This document shows, in pieces, positions 17,520-26,756 of a DNA stretch of 64,000 bases; within the stretch, counting starts at the first letter, position 1, and every line of letters begins with the position of its first letter. Position numbers and translations under genes: made by a program. Origin of the DNA: Rhodococcus qingshengii (lineage in GTDB: Bacteria; Actinomycetota; Actinomycetes; Mycobacteriales; Mycobacteriaceae); assembly GCF_021025955.1 (NCBI RefSeq), contig NZ_JAJNCL010000002.1:671626-735625 (forward strand), in the 5' to 3' direction. The notes beneath the pieces were generated by a model that saw only the letters and a program-made list of their open reading frames with translations, ran no database searches and had not been told where the DNA came from.

Positions 17520-18074
17520 ATGAGTAACCGCGACGTTCGCGAGCGAATACTCGATGCCGTTCTGCACGTCGTCGGTACCGACGGCATCCCCGGTGTGAGC
17601 AACCGGCGCATCGCAGCGCAGGCGGGCGTCTCACTCGGATCGATCACCTATCACTTCGCGAGCCAGTCAGACATGCTTCGGGCGGCGCTGTCTCGCTTCG
17701 TAACAGACGAGACGACGCGCCTGCGAGCCTTGGCCGAGGAGTACCGCGACAAAGGTCTGAGCGTCGAGGACGCCGCGGCAATTGCCGAGAAGGTGACGCG
17801 AGATCTGTCGTTCTCCGCCGAGCGGATCGCGCCGTTCGAGATGTACATCGCCGCCGGCCGAGACCACGAACTACATCAGGTGGCGGTCGAATGCTTTGCC
17901 GCATACGACGATCTGACCGTCACGATTTTGACGGCACTCGGCATACCGGATCCGGAGTCGATTGCATCCACTCTCGTCGCCGTCATCACCGGTCTGCAGC
18001 TCCGTCGCCTGGCTACGGGCGTCGACGATCAGGACATCGGTGCGGCTATCCTCAGGGTCCTTCGGCCCCTGTGA
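17520..18074 (+). CDS. TetR-family regulator of the amidase operon
   Basis: A 184-residue TetR protein. The N-terminal helix-turn-helix is NRRIAAQAGVSLGSITYHF (residues about 25-44). The remainder is an all-helical ligand domain. It starts 4 bp after the amidase stop and almost certainly shares its transcript. The perfect palindrome at 16058-16079 is the natural candidate operator, giving an autoregulated amidase-repressor operon. Confidence 0.87.
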   Translation: MSNRDVRERILDAVLHVVGTDGIPGVSNRRIAAQAGVSLGSITYHFASQSDMLRAALSRFVTDETTRLRALAEEYRDKGLSVEDAAAIAEKVTRDLSFSAERIAPFEMYIAAGRDHELHQVAVECFAAYDDLTVTILTALGIPDPESIASTLVAVITGLQLRRLATGVDDQDIGAAILRVLRPL

Positions 18075-18117
18075 GTGGTTAAGGAGTCCAGGGACTGCTT
18101 AACCACTCACGGGGCCG
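18063..18117. terminator. Long bidirectional hairpin between tetR and era
   Basis: GTGAGTGGTTAAG (18071-18083) pairs perfectly with CTTAACCACTCAC (18098-18110), a 13-bp stem. The loop can pair further (AGTC/GACT). GGCCCC and GGGGCC extend the base beyond one bulged base. It sits exactly at a convergent junction and can serve both strands. It lacks long T-runs. Confidence 0.75.
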
Positions 18118-18123
18118 GAGGCC

Positions 18124-19041
18124 CTAGAAGCCCAGCCGGCCGAGCTGCTTCGGGTCGCGCTGCCAATCCTTGGCTACCTTGACGTGCAACTCCAGGAAGA
18201 TCCGCACACCGAGCAGCTTTTCGATCTGCAGGCGGGCACTGGTACCGACTTCCCGCAGACGCGCTCCGCCCTTACCGATGACGATGCCCTTCTGACTGGG
18301 ACGCTCGACGTAGAGCAACGCATGGACATCGAGCATCTCGCCCTGCTTTTCGGTGCGACCCTCGCGCGGGATGACCTCCTCGATCACCACGGCCAGGGAG
18401 TGCGGCAATTCTTCACCGAGGCCCTCGAGCGCAGCCTCACGGATGAGTTCGGCCATGAGCACCTCTTCGGGCTCGTCCGTCAGTTCGCCGTCCGGGTAGA
18501 AGGCCGGGCCCTCGTCCATCAGACCGGCAAGGACGTCGACCAGGATCTCGACCTGCTCGCCCGACTGCGCGGAGACCGGGACAACCTCGGATTCGGGGCC
18601 GAGCAGGGTGGACAACGCAAGCAACTGCTTGCCGACTGCGTCGCGGCTTACCTTGTCGATCTTGGTGACGATGCCGACCAGCTTGGTCTTGGGCGCCATC
18701 TGACGGACCTGCTGCACGATCCAGCGGTCTCCGGGCCCGATGGCCTCGTCAGCCGGGATGCACAGGCAGATGACGTCGACCTCGGAGTAGGTGTCACGAA
18801 CCAGGTCGTTGAGGCGCTGCCCGAGCAAGGTGCGGGGCTTGTGCAGTCCGGGGGTGTCCACCAGGATCAGCTGCGCATGCTCGCGGTGAACGATGCCACG
18901 AATCGTATGGCGCGTCGTCTGCGGGCGCGAGGACGTGATCGCGATCTTGCTGCCGACCAACGCGTTGGTCAGCGTGGACTTACCCGTATTGGGTCGACCC
19001 ACGAAACACACGAAGCCTGACCGGAATTCGTTGTTGCTCAT
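18124..19041 (-). CDS. era: Ribosome-assembly GTPase Era
   Basis: A 305-residue essential GTPase that helps mature 16S rRNA in the 30S subunit. The G1 motif is GRPNTGKS (15-22), followed by DTPGLHKP (G3) and TKID (G4). The KH RNA-binding domain includes GIVIGKGGARLREVG near residue 255. It is co-directional with corC, ybeY and phoH upstream, a conserved rRNA-processing cluster. Confidence 0.96.
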   Translation of the reverse strand: MSNNEFRSGFVCFVGRPNTGKSTLTNALVGSKIAITSSRPQTTRHTIRGIVHREHAQLILVDTPGLHKPRTLLGQRLNDLVRDTYSEVDVICLCIPADEAIGPGDRWIVQQVRQMAPKTKLVGIVTKIDKVSRDAVGKQLLALSTLLGPESEVVPVSAQSGEQVEILVDVLAGLMDEGPAFYPDGELTDEPEEVLMAELIREAALEGLGEELPHSLAVVIEEVIPREGRTEKQGEMLDVHALLYVERPSQKGIVIGKGGARLREVGTSARLQIEKLLGVRIFLELHVKVAKDWQRDPKQLGRLGF

Positions 19042-19065
19042 AACTGCTCCTCGCTGAACACTCGC

Positions 19066-20370
19066 TCAGTCATCGGTGTCTTCTGTCTCTTCGTCTTCGG
19101 ACCGCGGAATGCGCTGCACGAACACCGTGCTGATGCGTACCCGTCCCCGGCCCGTATTGGTTCCCTCACCGCGCAGGATCAAACCGTCGTACTCCACTTC
19201 GGAACCGGGAAGCGGAACTCGGCCGAGTACGTATCCGATCAGCCCGCCGACGGTTTCGACCTCGTCGAGTTCGAGATCGAGATCGAACAATTCACCGAGG
19301 TCTTCGATGGGAAGCCTTGCGGATACACGGAACATTCCGTCACCGAGATCCTCGATCGGCGGCGTCTCGTCCTCGTCGTACTCGTCGGCGATCTCGCCGA
19401 CGATCTCCTCGATGACGTCCTCGATCGTGACCAGCCCAGCGATTCCGCCGTACTCGTCGACGAGGATCGCCATGTGATTGCGGTCGCGCTGCATCTCGGC
19501 CAGCAAGCTGTCGAGTGGCTTCGAGTCGGGAACGAAGACCGCCGGCCGCATGACGTCGCAGACGTTGACGTTCCGGCCGCCGTCGGGCAGGTGGTAGGTC
19601 TGCTTGACCAGATCCTTGAGGTAGACGACACCGAGCACGTCGTCGACGTTCTCCCCGATGACAGGCAAGCGCGAGTGACCACTGCGCACGGCCAACGATG
19701 TTGCTTGTCCGGCATTCTTGTCGTTCTCGATCCACACCATGTCGGTGCGAGGCACCATCACCTCGCGTGCCGACGTGTCTCCGAGTTCGAAGACGGACTG
19801 GATCATTCGGCGTTCTTCGTCGGCGACGACGCCGCGTTCCTGCGCCATGTCCACGAGTTCACGCAACTCGATTTCCGAAGCGAACGGGCCGTTGCGGAAG
19901 CCCTTACCCGGGGTCAAGGCGTTACCGACGAGGATCAGGACGCGACTGATCGGCCCGAGCAGAACACCGATCCAGAGCAGTGGGAGAGAAGCTGCCATCG
20001 CGATCGAGTACGCATGTTGGCGCCCAAGCGTTCTCGGTCCGACGCCGATGACCACGTACGAGACGAGAACCATGATCACTGCGGTGACGGTCAGCGCCCA
20101 GCCCAACGAGAGGATGTCGATCAGGCCGCCCACGAGTACGACGGTGGCCGTGATCTCGCACAAAATGCGAAGCAGGACCATCAGATTCACGTATCGCGGA
20201 CGATCGGTCAGGATGCGTTGCACTCGCGCCGCACCGGCTCGCTCTTCCTTTGCCATCTCGTCGATGCGCGCCGACGAAATGGTATTGAGCGCCGAGTCGA
20301 CGGCCGCGAAGACACCACCGACCGGGACAAGAGCAATCGCCAGAACAAAGAGCGCTATGGCGCTACTCAC
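19066..20370 (-). CDS. CNNM/CorC-type CBS-domain membrane protein
   Basis: A 434-residue protein of the HlyC/CorC (UPF0053) family: an N-terminal DUF21/CNNM membrane domain with three to four helices, two CBS domains (around [11 protein letters not shown] to [11 protein letters not shown], and [16 protein letters not shown] to [15 protein letters not shown]), and a C-terminal CorC_HlyC domain. Family members are linked to Mg2+/Co2+ export. Despite the historical hemolysin label, there is no evidence of toxin activity. It starts with GTG at 20368-20370, 22 bp after ybeY. Confidence 0.88.
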   Translation of the reverse strand: MSSAIALFVLAIALVPVGGVFAAVDSALNTISSARIDEMAKEERAGAARVQRILTDRPRYVNLMVLLRILCEITATVVLVGGLIDILSLGWALTVTAVIMVLVSYVVIGVGPRTLGRQHAYSIAMAASLPLLWIGVLLGPISRVLILVGNALTPGKGFRNGPFASEIELRELVDMAQERGVVADEERRMIQSVFELGDTSAREVMVPRTDMVWIENDKNAGQATSLAVRSGHSRLPVIGENVDDVLGVVYLKDLVKQTYHLPDGGRNVNVCDVMRPAVFVPDSKPLDSLLAEMQRDRNHMAILVDEYGGIAGLVTIEDVIEEIVGEIADEYDEDETPPIEDLGDGMFRVSARLPIEDLGELFDLDLELDEVETVGGLIGYVLGRVPLPGSEVEYDGLILRGEGTNTGRGRVRISTVFVQRIPRSEDEETEDTDD

Positions 20371-20391
20371 TACAGAACCCCCGGATAACTG

Positions 20392-20934
20392 TTATCGGTC
20401 CACTCCGTCGACGAAACCCGTCTTACCGAGCAGCTTCTGATCACGTTCGGCCAGTGCTGCTTCGCGGTCGATGCGGCGAAGGTCTTCGTACCACTCTTCG
20501 AGGAGGCTGTTCTGCAAGCCGAACATCTCCTTCTCCTCTTCCGGCTCCGCATGGTCGTAGCCGAGGAGGTGCAACACGCCGTGGACGGTCAGGAGGGCAA
20601 GTTCGTGAGCCAGTGAATGCCCGGCCTTGTCAGCCTGATCCGCAGCAAAAGACGGACACAGTACGATGTCGCCGAGCATCGACGGCCCAGGCTCGGGGGA
20701 ATCGGGACGGCCACCAGGCTCGAGTTCGTCCATCGGGAACGACATCACGTCGGTCGGGCCCGGCAGATCCATCCAACGAACGTGCAGATCCGCCATCGTC
20801 GCGGAGTCGACGAGAACCATCGACAGCTCGGCCGCCGGATGGACATCCATCCGAGCGATCACGAAACGGGCAACGCTGATCAACTCCGGTTCGGAGATAT
20901 CCATGCCCGATTCGTTCGAGACCTCGATGCTCAT
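20392..20934 (-). CDS. ybeY: Endoribonuclease YbeY
   Basis: A 180-residue metalloenzyme for 16S rRNA 3'-end maturation and ribosome quality control. The zinc site is in [21 protein letters not shown], matching the H-G-x-L-H-L-x-G-x-D-H signature. The ATG at 20932-20934 is preferred; a TTG seven codons upstream is also open. It lies 48 bp downstream of phoH and 21 bp upstream of corC. Confidence 0.95.
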   Translation of the reverse strand: MSIEVSNESGMDISEPELISVARFVIARMDVHPAAELSMVLVDSATMADLHVRWMDLPGPTDVMSFPMDELEPGGRPDSPEPGPSMLGDIVLCPSFAADQADKAGHSLAHELALLTVHGVLHLLGYDHAEPEEEKEMFGLQNSLLEEWYEDLRRIDREAALAERDQKLLGKTGFVDGVDR

Positions 20935-20982
20935 GTGCGACGCTCTTTCCTGCAAAAAGTAGGGGTTGGTGCGTCGATCAGC

Positions 20983-22071
20983 CTACCGTCGCGGTGAATG
21001 AGCATGTGCAGCGCGGCGCTGCGCCCGGTTTCCGACCGCCAACTCGCCGGACCGATCCGCTTCGTGACGCTCGTAAGCGTCGACGATGTGGGAGACCAGC
21101 CGATGACGTACGACGTCACTGCTGTCAAGAGCGGCGAAATGAATATCGTCGATCCCGGTGAGGATTTCGGATGCAGCACGCAGACCCGAGCGGGCCCCAC
21201 CCGGCAGATCAACCTGGGTCACGTCTCCGGTGACCACGATCTTGGAACCGAACCCGAGGCGAGTCAGGAACATCTTCATCTGCTCGGCCGTGGTGTTCTG
21301 CGCTTCGTCCAAGATGATGAACGCGTCGTTGAGCGTGCGGCCACGCATGTAGGCGAGCGGAGCGACCTCGATGACCCCGGCCTGCATCAACTTCGGAATC
21401 GCCTCGGGATCCATCATGTCGTGCAATGCGTCGTGCAGCGGACGCAGGTACGGATCGATCTTCTCGTGCAACGTGCCGGGCAGAAAGCCCAGCCTCTCGC
21501 CAGCCTCGACTGCCGGCCTGGTCAAGATGATCCGAGAGACCTGCTTGGCCTGCAACGCCTGAACGGCCTTGGCCATGGCGAGGTAGGTCTTGCCCGTGCC
21601 GGCCGGGCCGACTCCGAACACGATGGTGTTCTCGTCGATGGCGTCGACATAGCGTTTCTGGTTGAGGGTCTTCGGCCGAATCGTCTTGCCCCGACGCGAA
21701 AGAATGTCGAGGGAGAGCACCTCGGCCGGAGACTCGCCGACCTCGTTGGTGAGCATGCCGATGGTTCGTCGAACAGCATCCGGTGCGATGGGCTGCCCCC
21801 GACCGGCCAGCGACGCCAATTCACTGAACACACGTTCTGCCAGCGCCACGTCTGCAGCCGTCCCCGACAAGGAGATGGTTCCGCCACGTACATGAATGTC
21901 GGCACGAAGCTCACGTTCGATCGCGGTGAGGTTCTCGTCCGTCGCCCCCAGGATTTGACGCACGGTCTCCGGCGCCAGATCCATACTCGAACGGACCGTG
22001 CGCTCTGCGGGCAGAGCGCGCTCGGTGATGGTGGTTACACGGTTCCCGTCGAGTTCACTGTGTTCACTCAC
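20983..22071 (-). CDS. phoH: PhoH-like ATPase
   Basis: A 362-residue PhoH-family P-loop protein. An N-terminal KH-like region (IERELRADIHVRGGTISLSG) is followed by Walker A GPAGTGKTYLAMA near residue 162 and Walker B AFIILDEAQNTT near residue 258. The protein is taken to start with GTG at 22069-22071. PhoH proteins are RNA-associated ATPases, and the constant linkage to ybeY points to RNA processing. Confidence 0.92.
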   Translation of the reverse strand: MSEHSELDGNRVTTITERALPAERTVRSSMDLAPETVRQILGATDENLTAIERELRADIHVRGGTISLSGTAADVALAERVFSELASLAGRGQPIAPDAVRRTIGMLTNEVGESPAEVLSLDILSRRGKTIRPKTLNQKRYVDAIDENTIVFGVGPAGTGKTYLAMAKAVQALQAKQVSRIILTRPAVEAGERLGFLPGTLHEKIDPYLRPLHDALHDMMDPEAIPKLMQAGVIEVAPLAYMRGRTLNDAFIILDEAQNTTAEQMKMFLTRLGFGSKIVVTGDVTQVDLPGGARSGLRAASEILTGIDDIHFAALDSSDVVRHRLVSHIVDAYERHEADRSGELAVGNRAQRRAAHAHSPRR

Positions 22072-22183
22072 GTGGTGAATATGGCCTGCTTTCTGGTCCG
22101 ATCAGCCCACTCGACTCGTGAGCCTCGATACTTCGAAGTCTAGCGCCCGAGTCGGACACGGCCCACTTGTTAATCGTTCCGGC

Positions 22184-22879
22184 CTAATCCTCGCGGCGAC
22201 CGGACGGGAGCGATTCGCGGATCCATTCCGACGCTTCGGCGACGATCTCGGAGCTTCTGTCCGGACTGATACCTGCGATGACCAGGCACACGGCGGCAAA
22301 GGATTCGCCCGAGTCCGTGATCAGTCCACTGTTGGCCTGATCGAACAAAGTGATCGTGATCGCCTCGGTCATCGCTACCAGAGTCTCGGCCGGCAGGTAT
22401 GTCGAGAAGGTTCCGTCACGCTGACCACGCTCGACGACGCTGATACTCACGGCGCGCGCGGGCTCCATCAGATCGAGAATCCGCTGCTCCCCCAACTCTT
22501 TGCGAGCAAAGCTGAGCAGCATCCGGAAGCGATCACCGACCGGCCATGACAGCAATGCCAGTACGGCGGTCGCCAGATCCGGGCGCTCAGGCGGCTCACC
22601 GGCTTGGCTCAGCGCGGCAACGAGATCGGTCGACGCCTCGTCCACGATGCCGTTGATCAGCGCCTCACGGCTGTCGAAATGCGCGTACACGGTTCGCCTG
22701 ACCACACCGGCGGCCTTTGCGACGTCGTCCATGCTCGCATCCGGATCAGCAGCGAACGCCGTGATCGCCGCCTCGATGATGCGATTGCGATTGGCCGCGG
22801 CCTGACTACGACGCTGCCGTCCGCCCGATTCGGCAGTTCCCGAAACGACTGTGCCCGAATGCGTCAACGCGCGTTCCAC
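22184..22879 (-). CDS. TetR/AcrR-family repressor of the divergent MFS pump
   Basis: A 231-residue regulator. The helix-turn-helix is ASMDDVAKAAGVVRRTVYAHF, near residues 48-68, after RNRIIEAAITAFAA. It starts with GTG at 22877-22879. It is divergent from an MFS exporter, and two near-identical 18-bp inverted repeats lie between the genes. This is the standard arrangement of a drug-responsive repressor and efflux pump. Confidence 0.87.
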   Translation of the reverse strand: MERALTHSGTVVSGTAESGGRQRRSQAAANRNRIIEAAITAFAADPDASMDDVAKAAGVVRRTVYAHFDSREALINGIVDEASTDLVAALSQAGEPPERPDLATAVLALLSWPVGDRFRMLLSFARKELGEQRILDLMEPARAVSISVVERGQRDGTFSTYLPAETLVAMTEAITITLFDQANSGLITDSGESFAAVCLVIAGISPDRSSEIVAEASEWIRESLPSGRRED

Positions 22880-22918
22880 CTCTTTCGACTGCCCAACTGT
22901 GATCTAGATCAATCATAG

Positions 22919-22963
22919 TTGCACATCGGTGTGCAAGTTATTAACTTACACATCAGTGTGCAA
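22919..22963. promoter_or_regulatory. Twin operators between tetR and the MFS gene
   Basis: TTGCACA-TCGG-TGTGCAA (22919-22936) and TTACACA-TCAG-TGTGCAA (22946-22963) are two copies of an 18-bp inverted repeat, 27 bp apart centre to centre. They differ at two positions. They occupy the intergenic region shared by the divergent promoters. Confidence 0.75.
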
Positions 22964-23007
22964 ATAGATCGAGGAGTCTCTTCGATCATCAGGAACGGAG
23001 TCGCGCC

Positions 23008-24612
23008 ATGACGACACTCATGAGCAAACCTGTCTCGGAGATGGACCAGCCGTACTCACGGCGATGGGCCGCCCTGGGGGTGTTGTGCCTGAGCCTGCTG
23101 ATTGTCGTGATGGCCAACACCGCGCTGATCGTCGCTGCTCCGGACATGACCAGAGACCTCGGCCTCACCAGCACTCAACTTCAATGGGTCATCGACGGCT
23201 ACACGGTCCCCTACGCCGCGCTGATGCTGCTGTTCGGCGTGATCGGTGACAAGTACAGCCGCCGTGGAGCGCTTCTGGCCGGACTCGCCGTGTTCGCCGG
23301 CGGCGCCGTGTTCGGCAGCATCGCTGACACCACCAACGCCGTCATCGCGGCACGAATGATCATGGGCGTCGGCGCCGCGATCATCATGCCCGCGACGCTC
23401 TCACTTCTGGTCGCAACCTTTCCCAAAGCGGAGCGTTCACGCGCCATCGCGGCGTGGGCAGCGACGTCGGGTCTCGCGATCGCCCTCGGCCCGCTACTGG
23501 CCGGATGGATCCTCGACAGCCATTCCTGGAGCATCACATTCCTGATCAACGTCCCGATCGCCGCAGTCGCTGCCGTCGCCGCCGTAATCCTGGTGCCGCC
23601 GAGCAAGGCCGAGCACCTGGGCCGGATCGACTGGATCGGCGGCGCACTCTCGGTGGTCACCATCGGCTCGCTCGTGTACTCGATCATCAACGGATTCCAC
23701 TTCGGGTGGAGCGGCGGACCCATCGGTGCCGCTGCACTCGCCGCGATCGGCCTCGTCTCGTTCGTGGTCTGGGAACTGCGCCACCCGCAGCCACTGCTCG
23801 ACGTCCGCAAGCTCGGCCAGCGCATGGTCGGCGGCGCGACGCTCGCTGTACTTCTGTTGTTCCTCGCCGCCTTCGGTGCCATCTACTTCATCTCGCAGCA
23901 GTTCCAGTTCATCCTCGGCTACGGCGCCCTCGAAACCGGTGTTCGTCTGCTGCCCTTGGCAATTGCCGTTTCGATCGGTGCCGTTGTCAGTGGCAGGATC
24001 ACTCCGCTGATCGGCGTCCGGGCATCCATCGTCGGCGGCATGGTGGTCGCCGCGGTCGGTGTTCTGATTCTCACGCAGGTAGACGGCGATTCGGGCTACT
24101 GGATGTTCGCTGTCCCACTGATCTTGCTCGGCCTGGGCATCGGCTTGAGTGAACCGCCGGCCACCGACGCCATCATGGACAACTTCTCCGAGGACGATCT
24201 CGGCGCTGCTGGTGGCCTCAACGACACCGCCATCGAACTCGGCGGCTCGCTGGGAATCGCGATCCTGGGCTCGATCCTCGCTGCGAGCTACAAGGATTCG
24301 ATCGCAGGATTCATCAGCGGTATGCAGGTTCCGCAGTTGACGGGTGAGCTGGCGCAACAGGCCGCGTACGCAATGGAGGTGTCCGGAGAATCCGTCGGCG
24401 GCGCTTCGTTGGTCGCCGAAGAGATGGCAGGCAACCCCTTGGCTGCAGCTCAGGCAGGGCCGTTACTCGACGCCGCCGGCAGTGCCTACGCCGACGCGAT
24501 TTCGGCGGCCAGCTGGGCGGGCGGCCTTGCACTGTTCGTGGGGGCAGTTGTCGTGGCGTTCATCCTGCCGGGCAAGAAGGCCCCTGTACGAGAAGGCCCC
24601 GTGTCAGTCTGA
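23008..24612 (+). CDS. MFS multidrug exporter, DHA2 (EmrB/QacA) type
   Basis: A 534-residue, 14-helix drug:H+ antiporter. Motif A is seen as GVIGDKYSRRGALLAG and motif C near WAATSGLAIALGPLLAGWIL. The QWVIDGYTVPYAALML stretch is typical of DHA2 proteins. The start ATG has AGGAACGGAG upstream. It is divergent from its probable TetR repressor. Its last 9 bp overlap the convergent esterase gene. Confidence 0.9.
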   Translation: MTTLMSKPVSEMDQPYSRRWAALGVLCLSLLIVVMANTALIVAAPDMTRDLGLTSTQLQWVIDGYTVPYAALMLLFGVIGDKYSRRGALLAGLAVFAGGAVFGSIADTTNAVIAARMIMGVGAAIIMPATLSLLVATFPKAERSRAIAAWAATSGLAIALGPLLAGWILDSHSWSITFLINVPIAAVAAVAAVILVPPSKAEHLGRIDWIGGALSVVTIGSLVYSIINGFHFGWSGGPIGAAALAAIGLVSFVVWELRHPQPLLDVRKLGQRMVGGATLAVLLLFLAAFGAIYFISQQFQFILGYGALETGVRLLPLAIAVSIGAVVSGRITPLIGVRASIVGGMVVAAVGVLILTQVDGDSGYWMFAVPLILLGLGIGLSEPPATDAIMDNFSEDDLGAAGGLNDTAIELGGSLGIAILGSILAASYKDSIAGFISGMQVPQLTGELAQQAAYAMEVSGESVGGASLVAEEMAGNPLAAAQAGPLLDAAGSAYADAISAASWAGGLALFVGAVVVAFILPGKKAPVREGPVSV

Positions 24613-25380
24613 CGTGCTCGGAGCCAGCGGGTCTTCGGCGAGAACCAACTCGCGGGAGACCCGCCATGACTCGGTCGAGGGTGAGAGAAATGCGTCGTGC
24701 CCTTCGCCCTCGATCACACGCAGTGCCACGGGATCACCAGCCGCTTCGGCAGCCTTCGCATACCGGGAGCTCACCTTGGCAGGCACCTGCAGATCCTCCG
24801 CACCCGTGACGCACACAACGGGAACGCCGATCGGCAGTCGATGCTGTGGCGACGCATTGCGATACAGATCCGGGTCCGCTTCGAACGGAACGCCGAACAG
24901 ATCCTCGATGAAACTGATCCGTCGTCCCCGCTCGCCTGCCGACGCCAGATCGAGTGCGGCAGCCTGCGCGATGACCCGTTCAGGCCGGGTGAACGTGTCC
25001 TTCTCTCCCGCCAGCCACACTGCAAGATGTCCGCCGGCCGAATGCCCGAGCAGGCGAATCTGATTCAGATCGAATTCGGCCGAGGACTTCGCGGCAACCA
25101 GTCCGGGGATTTTGTCGTACGCCGTTTTCACGTCGGCGGACATTTCCGGCCAACCACCGCCCGCCCCGAGGCGGCGGTATTCGATGTTCCACACTGCGAC
25201 GCCGTGCCGCGCGAGTTCGACGGCAAACGCGGTGCCCAGATTCAATCCGTACTGCCCGCTCCAGAAGCCGCCGTGGATCTGCATGACGATCGGGATCGGG
25301 CCGTCAACCGCCTCGTCGGGAACGTAGAGATGCCCGAACTGTTGCTCGTGTCGGCCGTACGGAATCTTGAATCGAGGCAC
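24604..25380 (-). CDS. Alpha/beta-hydrolase (esterase/formamidase-like)
   Basis: A 258-residue alpha/beta-hydrolase fold protein. MQIHGGFWSGQYG provides the HGG-W oxyanion motif near residue 35, and LLGHSAGGHLAVWLAG has the nucleophile Ser. The likely Asp and His are in VCVTGAEDLQVP and GEGHDAFLSP. It resembles the BD-FAE/kynurenine-formamidase-like group. No signal peptide is visible. The substrate is unknown. Confidence 0.85.
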   Translation of the reverse strand: MPRFKIPYGRHEQQFGHLYVPDEAVDGPIPIVMQIHGGFWSGQYGLNLGTAFAVELARHGVAVWNIEYRRLGAGGGWPEMSADVKTAYDKIPGLVAAKSSAEFDLNQIRLLGHSAGGHLAVWLAGEKDTFTRPERVIAQAAALDLASAGERGRRISFIEDLFGVPFEADPDLYRNASPQHRLPIGVPVVCVTGAEDLQVPAKVSSRYAKAAEAAGDPVALRVIEGEGHDAFLSPSTESWRVSRELVLAEDPLAPSTSD

Positions 25381-25394
25381 CGAGGAAATCTATC

Positions 25395-26633
25395 TCAGGC
25401 GAGGGCGCTGCCTGCGGCCCAGTCTGCCCACGAGAGGGTCCAGTCGCCGTTCTGCCACACCTCCAGCGGAGCCCCGCCGGTGTTCTTGATCTCGACGACA
25501 TCTCCTGGCTGCGAGAAATCGAAGAACCATTTGGCATTGGCCGCACTGAGATTGAGGCAACCGTGCGAGGTGTCGGTGTTTCCCTGCGCCCAGACGGTGC
25601 TCTCCAACTCGTGAAGATAGATACCGTCCGTGCTGATGCGGGTGGCCCAGTTGATGGATTCCTTGTACCCGAGGCGCGAGTTGATCGGCAGTCCGTAAGT
25701 CGACGAATCCATGATCACTGGATTGGCCTTGTCCATGACGGTGTACGTGCCGGGCTGGGTCCAGAACGAGAGCGTCGTGCCGCCGATCGTCTCGGTGCCG
25801 CCCATTCCCATCGAGGTCGGCATTTCCTTGATCACCTGACCGTTTTCGTAGACGGTCACCATCTTGGTGTTGTCGTCGGCGACCGAGACGTGGGAGTCAC
25901 CGATCTTGAAGGACACGGTGTCGTCCTGCTGGCCGTACAGGCCGTTGCCCAACTGCTTGCCGTAGATGTTCGCGTTCACCGACACCGTCGTGCCTGGTGC
26001 GTAGTAATTCTGTGGTCGCCAGTGAACGTTCTGACCGTCGACCCAGTACCACGATCCGAGCACCGGCGGATTTGTAGTGACCACCAGAGACTTCTCGGCC
26101 GCGGCTTTGTCACCGATCAACTCGTCGAAATGAACGGCGACGACCGTGCCGACGCCGTAGGTGCCACCGTCCGAAATCGAGGCGCCACCGGTGGTGTTGA
26201 TGTACGCGCGAGTCTGATTACTCGGCGCGACGGTGGTCAGCGTCGTGTTCTTGGTCGTGGCAACACCATTCGCATCGACGGCATCGACGATCAACTTGTA
26301 GGTCTTGCCGTATCCGAGTGGTTCGCTCGGCTTCCAGGACGTCTTGTCCGGCGTCGTGATACCGGCGACTTCCTTACCTTCGGGATTGGTCAGCGCGACG
26401 GTCGTCAGCGTTCCCTTCGCGACCTGGACCTCGATGGGATCGAGCGGACTCACCGGGGTTCCGCCGTCCGCCGGTGTGACGGTGACGAGCGCCTCGCTGG
26501 TCGGTGTGGAGGTGACGGCGCTGCTGGAGGAACCCGTGTTGTCTCCGGTGGAGACTGTGCACCCCGCGACCAGCATCAACGCCGCCGCGGCACACACCGC
26601 TCCAACGATTCGCATATGCGCACGTGACAACAT
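25395..26633 (-). CDS. L,D-transpeptidase lipoprotein
   Basis: A 412-residue cell-wall cross-linking enzyme that makes 3-3 peptide bridges, like mycobacterial Ldt proteins. It has a lipoprotein signal (ALMLVAGC lipobox), two Ig-like domains, and a YkuD catalytic domain with STVWAQGNTDTSHGCLNLS carrying the nucleophilic Cys in the HGC motif. The ATG at 26631-26633 has a perfect AGGAGG upstream. It would act outside the membrane on peptidoglycan. Enzymes of this class are sensitive to carbapenems. Confidence 0.93.
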   Translation of the reverse strand: MLSRAHMRIVGAVCAAAALMLVAGCTVSTGDNTGSSSSAVTSTPTSEALVTVTPADGGTPVSPLDPIEVQVAKGTLTTVALTNPEGKEVAGITTPDKTSWKPSEPLGYGKTYKLIVDAVDANGVATTKNTTLTTVAPSNQTRAYINTTGGASISDGGTYGVGTVVAVHFDELIGDKAAAEKSLVVTTNPPVLGSWYWVDGQNVHWRPQNYYAPGTTVSVNANIYGKQLGNGLYGQQDDTVSFKIGDSHVSVADDNTKMVTVYENGQVIKEMPTSMGMGGTETIGGTTLSFWTQPGTYTVMDKANPVIMDSSTYGLPINSRLGYKESINWATRISTDGIYLHELESTVWAQGNTDTSHGCLNLSAANAKWFFDFSQPGDVVEIKNTGGAPLEVWQNGDWTLSWADWAAGSALA

Positions 26634-26756
26634 CTGGCCTCCTGAAATCCCCGAACCAACTCACGCCGAAGGCGACCCCCGACGTCCTTACGATAGTGCG
26701 CAAATCTGACACTTCGCTGAGCGCCGGATCCGATTCAGCCCGGGATCACATCAAGA

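Noticed and set aside
18124-20370. Hemolysin label for the CBS-domain protein at 19066
   Set aside because: The name is historical for the HlyC/CorC family; domain content indicates a metal-transport-related membrane protein.
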